In this document: piece by piece, positions 46,830 through 55,125 of the stretch
How the letters are laid out: each line of letters begins with the position of its first letter
How positions within the stretch are numbered: position 1 is the stretch's first letter
NCBI GenBank assembly: GCA_963773085.1
Contig: CAVYZS010000001.1
Location: 310,001-374,000, forward strand
Length of the DNA stretch: 64,000 nucleotides
DNA from: JAENVT01 sp963773085
GTDB lineage: Bacteria > Actinomycetota > Acidimicrobiia > Acidimicrobiales > Ilumatobacteraceae
Reading direction: 5' to 3'
Notes under the pieces: model-generated
The model's input: the letters and a program-made list of their open reading frames with translations, nothing else
Told to the model about the DNA's origin: nothing
Databases searched by the model: none
Program-made: the position numbers and the translations under genes

Positions 46830-48221
46830 ATGCCCGGCAACGACGAATCCGCCCTTGATGTGACCGGTGAGGTGTTGGCGGATGAGCAGGAGCGGGTGAT
46901 CGAGGACCTCGGTCGGCGAGCCGGGGCGGCCTTGCGTCGCCCGGCACCGGCCGAGGGCCCAGCGGAGGTAATGCGCCGAGCTCGGACTCAGCGGATCGTT
47001 CGGGCCGCCGGTACGGCCGCCGCTGTAGTGACAGTGCTGATCGTCGGCATCATCTGGATCAATCGAGGTGACAGCGAAGTACAACCGATCCATACGGTCA
47101 CCGATCAGACCGTTCCTGAACCGACGGTGGTCACAGCTACGACGCAACCAGAGACCACGACGACAGCGGGGACGACGACCAGTTCAGTCGGTGAACCTGA
47201 GGCTGCAGGAGCATTCGTGGTCACGCCCGGCGTCACGATCGAGAACGATCTTGTGAGTTCGCTGGCATACAACGCCGACGGCTCGGTGCTCGCTGCCACC
47301 AGCCCCGGCTTCGGGTTGCGTCTCTACGATCCGGACACGCTCACGGTGGAGCGTGAACTTGCGTGTCCCGTCACGGCCTCGCCAGTAGCCGAGGGTGGAT
47401 CGGACTTTGTGTGGGATCCGGGGGTGGCCGCGGAGTGGGATGACGAGAGTCGGGCCTTGATCACAGCCCTGAACACAGCGCCTTTGTTGAGGGGCGACGA
47501 CTCTGGGTGCCCGATTGTGTTCAGCGCGGATGGCAGCCGCGCCGCCCGCTCACGCGGGCTGCCTCAGAGCTGGCGGACGACGGTGTGGAGCACTGTCGAC
47601 GGGACGGTGATCGTTGAGGTCCCGGGCACTTTGCCGGTGTTCAGCGGGGATGGCACCCGCATCGCCACGGTCGACAGTGGTAGGGCGCTGGTGTGGGATG
47701 TCGTCACCGGTTCGCAGGTGGCCGAATTCGATGTCGGTGCGACAGGCCGACCGTTCTCGACGGTTAGCCAAGACGGAACTCAGGTACTTTTCGCCGGCGT
47801 GGAGCACACGTTCGTGACGGATCCACGCACCTTTGCCCAGGTCGCCGAAATCCCAGCAGGGGCGGGGTATGGGGCTGCGATAAGCAACGACGGGACACGG
47901 GTCGCGGCGGCCAACTTCGCGACCGCGTCGGTGTGGGATGTCGTCACGGGCACCGAGCTCCTGCGGCTGGAGGGAGGTGCTGGCGAGTTGCTTACTGTGG
48001 CGTTCAGCCCCGACGGAACATTGCTCGCAACCGGCGGGAACGGCGACGGATTTCGGATCTTCGACGCCACGACAGGGGAAGAACTCGCCAACCTTGATCC
48101 AAACCCGAACGCGAACGCCGAGAATGGCCTCGGCGGCATGGTCTTCTTCAGCCCCGACGGCTCGTCCCTCGCCGTCAATATCTACTCTGGGCTGCAAGTG
48201 TGGCGCTACACACGCGACTGA
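46830..48221 (+). CDS. Membrane-anchored WD40-repeat protein, candidate anti-sigma factor or sensor
   Basis: The 463-residue protein has an acidic cytoplasmic N terminus (ALDVTGEVLADEQERVIEDL), one membrane helix near 61-78 (TAAAVVTVLIVGIIWIN) and a Thr-rich linker. An external beta-propeller follows with repeats such as VFSADGSRAARS, TVWSTVDGTVIVEV, LVWDVVTGSQVAEFD, VWDVVTGTELLRLEGG, VAFSPDGTLLATGGNGDG and FFSPDGSSLAVNIYSG. It starts 1 base after the sigma stop. The cytoplasmic segment is about 60 residues, large enough for sigma binding, but no zinc HxxxCxxC motif of classic anti-sigma factors is visible. The pairing is inferred from position. Confidence 0.75.
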   Translation: MPGNDESALDVTGEVLADEQERVIEDLGRRAGAALRRPAPAEGPAEVMRRARTQRIVRAAGTAAAVVTVLIVGIIWINRGDSEVQPIHTVTDQTVPEPTVVTATTQPETTTTAGTTTSSVGEPEAAGAFVVTPGVTIENDLVSSLAYNADGSVLAATSPGFGLRLYDPDTLTVERELACPVTASPVAEGGSDFVWDPGVAAEWDDESRALITALNTAPLLRGDDSGCPIVFSADGSRAARSRGLPQSWRTTVWSTVDGTVIVEVPGTLPVFSGDGTRIATVDSGRALVWDVVTGSQVAEFDVGATGRPFSTVSQDGTQVLFAGVEHTFVTDPRTFAQVAEIPAGAGYGAAISNDGTRVAAANFATASVWDVVTGTELLRLEGGAGELLTVAFSPDGTLLATGGNGDGFRIFDATTGEELANLDPNPNANAENGLGGMVFFSPDGSSLAVNIYSGLQVWRYTRD

Positions 48222-48280
48222 AATCGCCGGGCCAAGGCGAGCAGACACGCCGCGCAATAAACCTGGGACCTGATATCTCG

Positions 48281-48300
48281 AGCGCGCTCGGAGTGACTCG
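48281..48300. repeat. Right att-like site within the tRNA-Arg 3' end
   Basis: These 20 bases lie in the 3' part of the tRNA-Arg gene and are identical to 40511-40530 in the same orientation. The tRNA stays complete here, and the island extends from its 3' end toward lower coordinates, the geometry expected for tRNA-targeted integration. Confidence 0.75.
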
Positions 48301-48355
48301 AACACTCAACCTTTTGATCCGTAGTCAAATGCTCTATCCATTGAGCTACGAGCGC
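48283..48355 (-). tRNA. tRNA-Arg (anticodon ACG)
   Basis: The complement folds with acceptor GCGCTCG/CGAGCGC, D stem GCTC/GAGC, anticodon stem TTTGA/TCAAA around CTACGGA (anticodon ACG), and T stem GAGTG/CACTC with loop TTCGAGT. Discriminator is G. CCA is not encoded. Its 3' end is duplicated at 40511-40530. Confidence 0.95.
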
Positions 48356-48387
48356 CTATGTCGGCGGGCAGTGTAACGGTTGGGCGG

Positions 48388-49536
48388 CTAGACGGAAACT
48401 GTGGTCGTGGTGGTGGGGGTTGTGGTCGCCCATGGCGCCCAGCCGTTGTTGTTGTACAGGGCCAAGGCTGTGCTGGAGTTGATTCGTGGGTCGTAGAGCT
48501 GGGCGGCGCTGGTGACGCCGATGCTCGTCAGCCACGTGCGGTGCGCGCTGTAGTAGATCTGGAACAGTCCGTAGCAGCAGGAGTTCCGGGCCGTCGGGAT
48601 GAGGTTGCTCTCGCGGGTGGCGATGCGGATGGCCTCGTCCTCGAGGTCGTCCGGCCACACGTCGCGGATGATCTGGGCAGCCTGAGCCTTGGTGTAGACG
48701 TTGGCCGGCGGTGGCGGCTGCGTTGTTGCCGGTTGGGTTGTTGCCGGTTGGGTTGTTGCCGGTTGGGTTGTTGCCGGTTGGGTCGTGGCCGGTTTTGCCG
48801 GTTGGGTCGTGGCCGGTTGTGTCGTCGGTGCGTTGGTCGATGGAGGTCCCGGCGCTACCGCACCCGTCGGCAGGCAGATGTCCTTGCCCGGCAGCAGCAG
48901 GGTTTGGATGGTGGCATTGTTGGCCGCCAGCAGGCTCTTCATCGAGATCTTGGCCCGGGACGCGATCGTCGACCAGGCGTCGCCACTGACGATGGTATAG
49001 GTCGAAGTACACACCGTGTCGGCTGCCTGTGTGTCCGTCGTGGCTGGTGCCGAGGCCGGAGTGGTCGTCTTCGGCGTGACCTTCTTCTTCACCGGTGCTG
49101 CGGTGGTCGGGGCTTCGGTTGGCGCTGGCGTGGCGACGACAGCTTCGGTGGGAGCCGGAGTGACCGGGGCAGCGAGGGTGACCAGAATCGTGGTGGGGGC
49201 GGGTGGCAAGGTGACGACGGTGGGGGCCGGCGGTAGCTTGCCGATCACGATCGGCTCGACCGCTTGGATCTCGGCGGCACGGACTTGTGGGTTGTCGTCG
49301 CGCAAACTGAGGGCGACCGGCACCAGCAGCATGATGGCTCCGACCATCACGGTGACGCGGGTCAGCAACGGGTTCCGAACATGCGGCTCCGACAGCTGCC
49401 GGGTGCGATCCATGCGGACGACCGGGACCATGCCGGTGTCGCCGTGCGACCTGGTGCCGACCTGCGTTCGCTGCAACTGACGAGTTGGCTCGTCTTGCCA
49501 GAATCCCCAGGGATCGTCGGAGTTGTCGTGTTGCAT
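48388..49536 (-). CDS. LysM and transglycosylase-SLT domain cell-wall protein
   Basis: From MQHDNSDDPWGFWQDE (about 382 residues), one membrane helix (LLTRVTVMVGAIMLLVPVAL) leads to an external Pro/Thr-rich linker. A LysM domain follows (YTIVSGDAWSTIASRAKISM then KSLLAANNATIQTLLLPGKD). A TTQPA repeat spacer comes next, then an SLT-like domain with the catalytic Glu in IRIATRESNLIPTARNSCCY and GLFQIYYSAHRTWL. It probably binds and cleaves peptidoglycan. It ends just left of tRNA-Arg's 5' end, next to the island edge. Confidence 0.85.
   Translation of the reverse strand: MQHDNSDDPWGFWQDEPTRQLQRTQVGTRSHGDTGMVPVVRMDRTRQLSEPHVRNPLLTRVTVMVGAIMLLVPVALSLRDDNPQVRAAEIQAVEPIVIGKLPPAPTVVTLPPAPTTILVTLAAPVTPAPTEAVVATPAPTEAPTTAAPVKKKVTPKTTTPASAPATTDTQAADTVCTSTYTIVSGDAWSTIASRAKISMKSLLAANNATIQTLLLPGKDICLPTGAVAPGPPSTNAPTTQPATTQPAKPATTQPATTQPATTQPATTQPATTQPPPPANVYTKAQAAQIIRDVWPDDLEDEAIRIATRESNLIPTARNSCCYGLFQIYYSAHRTWLTSIGVTSAAQLYDPRINSSTALALYNNNGWAPWATTTPTTTTTVSV
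48724..48783. repeat. Four tandem 15-bp repeats in the LysM/SLT gene
   Basis: The unit gttgttgccggttgg is repeated head to tail four times, then continues as diverged copies to about 48830. On the coding strand it gives TTQPA pentapeptides, a flexible wall-spanning spacer. Copy number is likely to vary between strains. Confidence 0.75.
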
Positions 49537-49683
49537 GGTGAGTAGTCGCCCTCCGGGGTACCGCCAGGGACCCTTAAGGTGTCGGCCGGAAGTGCTCTGT
49601 CTACTCCTGTTGTCACACAATTGCAACATAAGTGGTCCGTGGGACAGCAGCGGGCCGGCGGTTGAACCGCCGGCCCGTCATGG

Positions 49684-49774
49684 CGGAGAGGGTGGGATTT
49701 GAACCCACGGACCACTTGAAGGCGGTCCCCGCATTAGCAGTGCGGTCCATTCGACCTGGCTCTGGCACCTCTCC
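49684..49774 (-). tRNA. tRNA-Ser (anticodon GCT)
   Basis: The complement starts GGAGAGG, has a long variable arm between the anticodon arm (loop CTGCTAA, anticodon GCT) and the T arm (GTGGGTTCAAATCCCAC), and ends CCTCTCC with discriminator G. The adjacent bases 49681-49683 encode CCA. Confidence 0.95.
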
Positions 49775-49970
49775 TAGCGCACGCTGAGGCTATCGCAGCC
49801 GCAGTCCACGTCCCCACGCGAATCCTGCCGGAGGCGGACCGAGTTTCCGTTCTGCGACCTCCGATGTGCATCTCTGGAGCGAAGGGAGGATGCGATGGAA
49901 TGGCGGGAATTTGCGCTGGCATTTGACGGCGAGGGTCCTCACCGGTCATGTTGGGTATGCATGGGTGCAC

Positions 49971-50652
49971 ATGGGTGAGGTGGCGGAGTCTGTCTATTCG
50001 GCGCGCACGGCGGGCCCGCGGGCGTCCACAGGATCACCGCGAACCAGCTTTCGACCGTCGTCGCGGTCAAGAATGCGGATCGCCGTCGGCACCTTGTTGT
50101 CGCTGGTCGCGGTCGGTGTCGTCTTGCTCGTGTTCTCGACTGCCGACCGTCGGGTCGCTGTGTTGCAGGTGGTCCACGATCTCCCAGCGGGTACCCCACT
50201 GACCGCGTCCGATGTGCGCGTCGATCGAACTCTCGGCCGATCCCTCGCTTGCCGTCGTCGAGGCGGCAGACATTGCCTCGGTCGTCGGCCAGTACACCAG
50301 GGTGCGCATCGTCAGCGGTGGGTTGCTGGCCACGGGTCTGCTGCAGTCCGCCCCCCTGGTTGCTCCGGGCTCGGCGGTCGTTGCCGTGACGCTGCCATCC
50401 GGCGAACTGCCCGCGGGGCTGCGTGAGCGCTCGCAGGTGCAAGTTGTGCTCCTGCCCAACGGCGCCACAGCGGCCCCGCCACCTGTAGTCGGCCGGGTGG
50501 TCGGACTGCCGATTTCACCCGATTCGGTGACTGGTCAGATGTCGATCTCGCTCGAGGTCACCTCGACCGACGCAGTCGCAGTCGTCAGTGCCACCAGAGT
50601 CCGGGTGGTCCTGCTCGACCCCGGAATCGACCCGAGCGGCAACACACCGTGA
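49971..50652 (+). CDS. SAF-domain (CpaB/RcpC-like) Tad pilus assembly protein, frameshifted as read
   Basis: MGEVAESVYSARTAGPRAST leads to one membrane helix (RIAVGTLLSLVAVGVVLLVF) and a SAF-like start VVHDLPAGTPLTASDV. One extra base near 50220 (cgc[g]tcg) moves the frame to SIELSADPSLAVVEAADIAS, VGQYTRVRIVSGGLLATGLL and PAGLRERSQVQVVLLP. The corrected length is 226 residues. SAF proteins in Tad loci bind pilus or wall components. It is the first gene of the Tad operon. Its end overlaps the CpaE-like gene by 4 bases. Confidence 0.75.
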
Positions 50653-51407
50653 GCCTCGTTGCGGTCGTGGGCGACGGTTGCACAACAACAGCGTTGGGGC
50701 TCGCTGCAGCCTGGCCCGACGATGACCCGTGCATGGTGGCCGAGTTCGATCCTGCCGGCGGATGTCTGTCCGCCTGGCTCGACCTACCGCGCTCTCCGGG
50801 CCTGGCAGAGATCGTCGCGTCCTCCGCGCCGGGGTCGTGGACGGCTGTTGAGTCGATGGTGCAACGCGCTGCGTCGGGGGTCGACGTACTCCTCGCGCCG
50901 ACGAGAGCGCTGGAGGCGGCGGCAGTTGTTCAGGCAGCTACGACGTCGGTGCTGCCGGTGCTGTCCGGGCTCGACTCACTCGTCGTCATCGCCGACGGGG
51001 GACGCCTGCGTGGTGGACTCTCGGCACTGGTCAGCCAGGCCGGTCTGGTGATCATCGCCCATCGCCAGTATCGAGGCTCGGCGGCAGCAGCCGCGCTCGG
51101 CATCGAGCGCGTAGCAGAGCTGGCCTCGCAGTTGGCCGTGCGCTCGATACCGACAGTCGTCGCCATGATCGGCACAAGTCCGTACGGCGTCGGCGAAGTG
51201 GCCCAGTTCGTCCGTGTCGACACGGTCATCCCCGTCGCCCACGATCCGTGGGCCGCTGCAATGCTCGCCGGCCGCGCCGGCTCAGCGGTCCGCTTCCGTC
51301 GGTCGCCGCTCATGCGTTCGTTCGTCGAGCTGGCTGCGGTCATATCGGCCAACCTGCGGCAGGTCCGGCTGGGCGACTCCTGGCAATCGCTCGGCGAACC
51401 GGCGTGA
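50649..51407 (+). CDS. CpaE/MinD-like protein with a degenerate P-loop
   Basis: The 252-residue product starts at GTG 50649. The SIMIBI-like layout is visible: SLVAVVGDGCTTTALGLAAA (residues 2-21), AEFDPAGGCLSAWLDLPRSP, DVLLAPTRALEAAAVVQAA, SLVVIADGGRLRGGLSAL and PTVVAMIGTSPYGVGEVAQF. The Walker A position reads GDGCTTTA without the signature and catalytic lysines, so ATP hydrolysis is doubtful. CpaE-type proteins localise Tad machinery in other bacteria; this one may be a structural derivative. Confidence 0.7.
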   Translation: MSLVAVVGDGCTTTALGLAAAWPDDDPCMVAEFDPAGGCLSAWLDLPRSPGLAEIVASSAPGSWTAVESMVQRAASGVDVLLAPTRALEAAAVVQAATTSVLPVLSGLDSLVVIADGGRLRGGLSALVSQAGLVIIAHRQYRGSAAAAALGIERVAELASQLAVRSIPTVVAMIGTSPYGVGEVAQFVRVDTVIPVAHDPWAAAMLAGRAGSAVRFRRSPLMRSFVELAAVISANLRQVRLGDSWQSLGEPA

Positions 51408-52798
51408 ACGTCGACCGTGTGATGGTTCGCCAGCTGACTGCTCGCCTGTCCAGCCGGCTCGTCGAGGCGATCGAGGCCGATCGGTCCTCCACGACGGTCG
51501 CCGGATTTGCCGCGGCCGACGGGCAGCGCCGTATCGGATTGCGCGAAGACCGTTCTCGCCTCGAATTGTTGATGGGTCGATGGATGGCAGAAGAGATCGC
51601 CCGGCTCAACCAGACCCGGCTCCAACATGGCGACGGCCTGCTCGACGAGTACACCGAGCGAACATTGCGGGCCGCGGCCTACGCCGAAACGGTCGGCGCC
51701 GGTCCCCTCGAGCTGTACATGCACGATCCTGACGTCGAGGAGATCGACGTCAACTCACACCGCGTCACCTGGGTGTCGTATTCCGATGGTCGCAAGGAGA
51801 ACCTCGGGCAGCTGTGGGATTCCGCCGACGATCTGTACGCCTTCCAGCGCCGCCTGACACTGTCGATGGGCGTTGCCGAGTCTCGACTCGACGAGCAGTC
51901 GCCGATGGTCACGCTCCAGGCCTCCGACGGTTCCCGCGTCGTCATGGTGCTCGGCGGCCCGGGTCGCAGTGGCGTCTCGTCGGAGCCGCGGATCGCCATC
52001 CGCCGATTCACGGTGAACCAGGTGGGCCTCGGCGGATTGGCAAACCGTGGTTTGTTCCCACTCTGGTTGGTCCCACAGCTCGAGGCGCTGGTGCAGGCCG
52101 GCATGACGATCTTGATCTCGGGCGGTCCGGGCGCCGGCAAGACAACCTTGTTGAAGGAGTTGCTCGGCGCGGTCTCACCGTTGGAGCGGATCGTCACGGT
52201 CGAGAAGGGCCTGCTCGAGCTCCGTCTGGAAGACGACCCTCGTCATCCCGACGCGCCGGCCCTCTTCACTCGTCAGGCAAACACTGAGGGTCGAGGCGCA
52301 GTCTCGGCGCGCGAGCTCGTCGAGCTGACACGACGGTTGAACCCCGACCGCGTGATCGTCGGCGAACTGGTCGAGGACGAGGCGTTGGAGATGCTCGACG
52401 TGGCGTCGATGTGCAAGCGGGGGTCGATGGCAACGATCCACGCCCACACCGTCGAGGCGGTGCTGAGTCGGCTCGCGTTCTACGTCGCCAAGAGCAACAC
52501 CAAGCTGCCCGAGTACGCCGTGTGGGCCTTGATCGCCGAGACGATCGACTTCGTGATCCACATCGATCTGGTGCGCAATGCCGATGCTGGTGCGCCGCAG
52601 CGGTGCGTCACATCGATCGTCGAGTACGGCGGTCGCGGTGAGAACGGTGGCGTGCGCTCCACCGAGACATGGGGGATGAACGTGTACAGCCAGTTCGTGC
52701 AACGCAACCCGTTGTCGGAGCACCATCTGCGCCGTTTGCGGCTCGCCGGTGTGTCGGACGGTCTGTTCGTTCCCAATGACGGGATGTTGGTCGGATGA
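51404..52798 (+). CDS. tadA: Tad secretion ATPase TadA/CpaF
   Basis: The 464-residue product from GTG 51404 (VNVDRVMVRQLTARLSSRLV) has an N-terminal helical region, PLELYMHDPDVEEIDVNS, Walker A SGGPGAGKTTLLKEL (about 239-252), RLEDDPRHPDAPALFTRQAN, Walker B RVIVGELVEDEALEMLDVAS and a His box ATIHAHTVEAVLSRL. This is a VirB11-like hexameric motor for Flp pilus assembly. It overlaps its neighbours by GTGA and ATGA. Confidence 0.92.
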   Translation: MNVDRVMVRQLTARLSSRLVEAIEADRSSTTVAGFAAADGQRRIGLREDRSRLELLMGRWMAEEIARLNQTRLQHGDGLLDEYTERTLRAAAYAETVGAGPLELYMHDPDVEEIDVNSHRVTWVSYSDGRKENLGQLWDSADDLYAFQRRLTLSMGVAESRLDEQSPMVTLQASDGSRVVMVLGGPGRSGVSSEPRIAIRRFTVNQVGLGGLANRGLFPLWLVPQLEALVQAGMTILISGGPGAGKTTLLKELLGAVSPLERIVTVEKGLLELRLEDDPRHPDAPALFTRQANTEGRGAVSARELVELTRRLNPDRVIVGELVEDEALEMLDVASMCKRGSMATIHAHTVEAVLSRLAFYVAKSNTKLPEYAVWALIAETIDFVIHIDLVRNADAGAPQRCVTSIVEYGGRGENGGVRSTETWGMNVYSQFVQRNPLSEHHLRRLRLAGVSDGLFVPNDGMLVG

Positions 52799-53625
52799 GT
52801 CGTGACGGGATCTTGTTGGCGCTGGCAGCCGTGGCGTTCGTCGTTGGTGTTGCTGTGCTGCGGTCGGGGTTGCGCTACGAGCCCGCGTCGGTTCGGGTGA
52901 GGTCGACGAATCGACTGCTCGTCGCCGTCACCATTGTCGTCGGCTCGATCGTCATGGCAGTTTCGGGCTGGATCATCCCTTCCATAGTGATCGGCGCCAT
53001 CGTCGGGTGGTTGGCCGATTCGATTCGCCGACGTCGCGACGGTGAGGACGACGGTGTCGAACGCACCGAGGCGCTGGCCTCGTGGATCGAGAACGTGCGC
53101 GACGTCCTGCGGTCGGGTAACCAACCGGTCGGCGCTATCGGCGCGACAACCGACACCTGTCCACCGTCGATTCGCCCGCAGGTGCTCTCGTTGTTCGCCC
53201 GCCTGTCCGCTGGTCAACCGCCGGAGGTCGTCTTCCGGCGGTTCGCCGACGACATGGACGACCCGCTGGCCGACCTTGTGGCTGTCGGCCTGCTCATTGC
53301 GGTGTCGCGGGGTGCTGAAACCGAAGATGTGTTGTCAGCGTTGGCGGCACAGGCACGCCATCAGGCCGACCGCCGACGCGTGGTCGAAGCCGAGCGAGCT
53401 CCGATGCGCCGCGAAGTGTGGATGGTGTCGATGGTGATGTGCGCCTTGCTGGCCGTGGTGTTCGTATTCGCCCGAAGCTCGTACCTCAACGCCTACGACG
53501 ACGTCTCCGGACAGCTCTTTCTCACGGTCGTCCTTGTCGGGTACGGAGCCCTGCTGATGTGGGTCGGCCGCCTGGCCACGTTTCCGCGGCCATCACGGTT
53601 CCTCACACTGCGTGAGGCGGAATGA
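52795..53625 (+). CDS. tadB: TadB-like type II/IV secretion F-domain membrane protein
   Basis: The 276-residue product has helices GILLALAAVAFVVGVAVL, LLVAVTIVVGSIVMAVSGWI and IVIGAIVGWLADSI at the N terminus. The T2SSF cytoplasmic domain includes ALASWIENVRDVLRSGNQPV, IRPQVLSLFARLSAGQPPEV and RGAETEDVLSALAAQARHQA. C-terminal helices close the protein. This is the Tad inner-membrane platform. It overlaps tadA and tadC by ATGA. Confidence 0.85.
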   Translation: MSRDGILLALAAVAFVVGVAVLRSGLRYEPASVRVRSTNRLLVAVTIVVGSIVMAVSGWIIPSIVIGAIVGWLADSIRRRRDGEDDGVERTEALASWIENVRDVLRSGNQPVGAIGATTDTCPPSIRPQVLSLFARLSAGQPPEVVFRRFADDMDDPLADLVAVGLLIAVSRGAETEDVLSALAAQARHQADRRRVVEAERAPMRREVWMVSMVMCALLAVVFVFARSSYLNAYDDVSGQLFLTVVLVGYGALLMWVGRLATFPRPSRFLTLREAE

Positions 53626-54500
53626 TGCCGGCTGTCGCCCGACTGATCGTGGCCACCCTCGTCGGCTGCGTGGGCATGTGGATGCTGTTCACCGCGGGTG
53701 CTCAATGTTCGACGTCGTTGTCGAAGATGTCGCGCTATCTCGCTCGGCCCCCGGTTCCCCCGCCGGCAGGACCGACCGAGGGATGGACGCGTCTGGGCCG
53801 ACCGCTGGTCCGCCATGTGCGGCTGGTCTCCGATGCGGCTGCCGACCTCCGTCTCGTGGGCCGGCCAATCGACGTGCACGCTGCATATCTGGCTGCCGCG
53901 ATGGCCGCCGGGTTGTTCGGGCCCTCCCTGCTGTTGGCGATGGGGCAGGAGGTCGGCGTGTTGTCGATCGGGGTGCTGGCCCCACTCGCTCTCGCTGTCG
54001 GTGGCGCGATCGCTGGTCCGATGATCGTTCACGCCTCGATGAGATCGGCAGCGGCGCGGCAGCGCAGCGATCTCCGCTACCAACTCTCCTCGTACCTCGA
54101 CGTGGTCACCATGTTGCTCGCCGGCAACGTGGGCAACGAGGGAGCGCTGCGCCAGGCGGCTCAGGCCGGTGATGGCCGGCTGTTCGTCGAGCTGCGCAGG
54201 CGGATCCTGGTCGCCGAGACCTCCAATCGTTCATTGGTCGCGGCGCTCGCCCAACTCGGCGACGACCTCGATCTGACCGAATTGCAGCAGATATCCGCGT
54301 CGGCGTCGTTGGCCGCGTCGGCTGGCGCGCCCGTCGCCAAGAGTCTCGCCGCCAAGTGCGCCACGTTGCGTAGTGCCTTGTCAGCCGAGCAGGAGACCGA
54401 CGCTCGGGTGCGCACCGGGAAGATCACCGTTCCGCTCGTCGGCATGTCGCTGTTGATCATGGCAGCCGTCGTCTATCCAGCTCTCAACTTCTCTCGATAG
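53622..54500 (+). CDS. tadC: TadC-like type II/IV secretion membrane protein
   Basis: The 292-residue product has two N-terminal helices (LIVATLVGCVGMWMLFTAGA and AYLAAAMAAGLFGPSLLLAM), the F-domain (LRYQLSSYLDVVTMLLAGNV, ETSNRSLVAALAQLGDDLDL, AKSLAAKCATLRSALSAEQE) and a final helix (VPLVGMSLLIMAAVVYPALN). It pairs with TadB as the membrane platform. The Flp pilin gene begins 7 bases after its stop. Confidence 0.85.
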   Translation: MMPAVARLIVATLVGCVGMWMLFTAGAQCSTSLSKMSRYLARPPVPPPAGPTEGWTRLGRPLVRHVRLVSDAAADLRLVGRPIDVHAAYLAAAMAAGLFGPSLLLAMGQEVGVLSIGVLAPLALAVGGAIAGPMIVHASMRSAAARQRSDLRYQLSSYLDVVTMLLAGNVGNEGALRQAAQAGDGRLFVELRRRILVAETSNRSLVAALAQLGDDLDLTELQQISASASLAASAGAPVAKSLAAKCATLRSALSAEQETDARVRTGKITVPLVGMSLLIMAAVVYPALNFSR

Positions 54501-54507
54501 GAGCACG

Positions 54508-54729
54508 ATGAACATCGAATTGATGCTGTCAGTCATGACCCACATGGTGTACGGCCGCATGCGACGCCTGATGCCGAAAGAATCGAACGCGGACCGTGGG
54601 GCGGTGTCGTTGGAGCAGGTGTTGTGGTTCGTTGCTGCCGGCGTGGCGGTCGCCGTTATCGCCACGATTCTGTGGGGCAAGATCAAGACCGAGGCCGAGA
54701 AGCCGATCCAAGCACCCTCGGCGCCGTGA
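54508..54729 (+). CDS. flp: Flp-type pilin
   Basis: The 73-residue product has a charged leader, then a class IVb prepilin site G31/AVSLEQVLWF with Glu at +5 of the mature protein, then one hydrophobic helix (FVAAGVAVAVIATILW) and a short polar tail. AGGAG precedes the ATG. It is the likely major pilin of the Tad locus. The prepilin peptidase is not in the window. Confidence 0.8.
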   Translation: MNIELMLSVMTHMVYGRMRRLMPKESNADRGAVSLEQVLWFVAAGVAVAVIATILWGKIKTEAEKPIQAPSAP

Positions 54730-54738
54730 TGTGTCGAC

Positions 54739-55125
54739 GTGAGTGAGGGCGGCGTCGAACACGACCATGACATCGGTTCTGCATCGCTGACGATCGTGCT
54801 GCTGGCACCGTTGCTGCTGGTCTTGATGTTTGCCGGATTCCAGGCAGCGATGTGGAATCACACACGAACGGAGGCACGGGTGATCGCCCGCGAGACCGCG
54901 GTGCTCGTGGCGCGCGATCACCTGCCGGTTTCGCAGGCCTCGGTGGCGGCGTCGGCTGCATTGGCGAACGACAGCGTCTTGGCCGGGGCCACCGTGAAGA
55001 TCGAGACCACCCCAACTGTCGTGGTCGTCACGATCGCCGGCCTCGCCGCCGGAGTACTGCGAGGAACATCCGCGCCCGTCAGTGTCACGGTGGCGGTTGC
55101 TGTCGAGGGATGGGTGTCACTGTGA
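54739..55125 (+). CDS. TadE-like minor pseudopilin
   Basis: From GTG 54739 (about 128 residues) with DHDIGSASLTIVLLAPLLLV (Gly-Ser-Ala-Ser start of a pseudopilin helix), LMFAGFQAAMWNHTRTEARV and ARETAVLVARD, followed by a beta-rich C terminus. This is the TadE-like layout. It lies 10 bases after flp and overlaps the next gene by 4 bases. Confidence 0.75.
   Translation: MSEGGVEHDHDIGSASLTIVLLAPLLLVLMFAGFQAAMWNHTRTEARVIARETAVLVARDHLPVSQASVAASAALANDSVLAGATVKIETTPTVVVVTIAGLAAGVLRGTSAPVSVTVAVAVEGWVSL

Noticed and set aside
40511..48300. An integrase gene for the island
   Set aside because: No tyrosine or serine recombinase motif was found in any frame; the only recombinase is the IS110 transposase, which does not use tRNA att sites of this kind.
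48711..48830. CRISPR-like array from regular repeats
   Set aside because: The 15-bp units are contiguous with no spacers and encode in-frame TTQPA pentapeptides.
727..50652. Programmed ribosomal frameshifting as a genome-wide mechanism
   Set aside because: The breaks share no slippery site plus stimulator, occur up to four times per gene, and affect unrelated genes; consensus error is far simpler.
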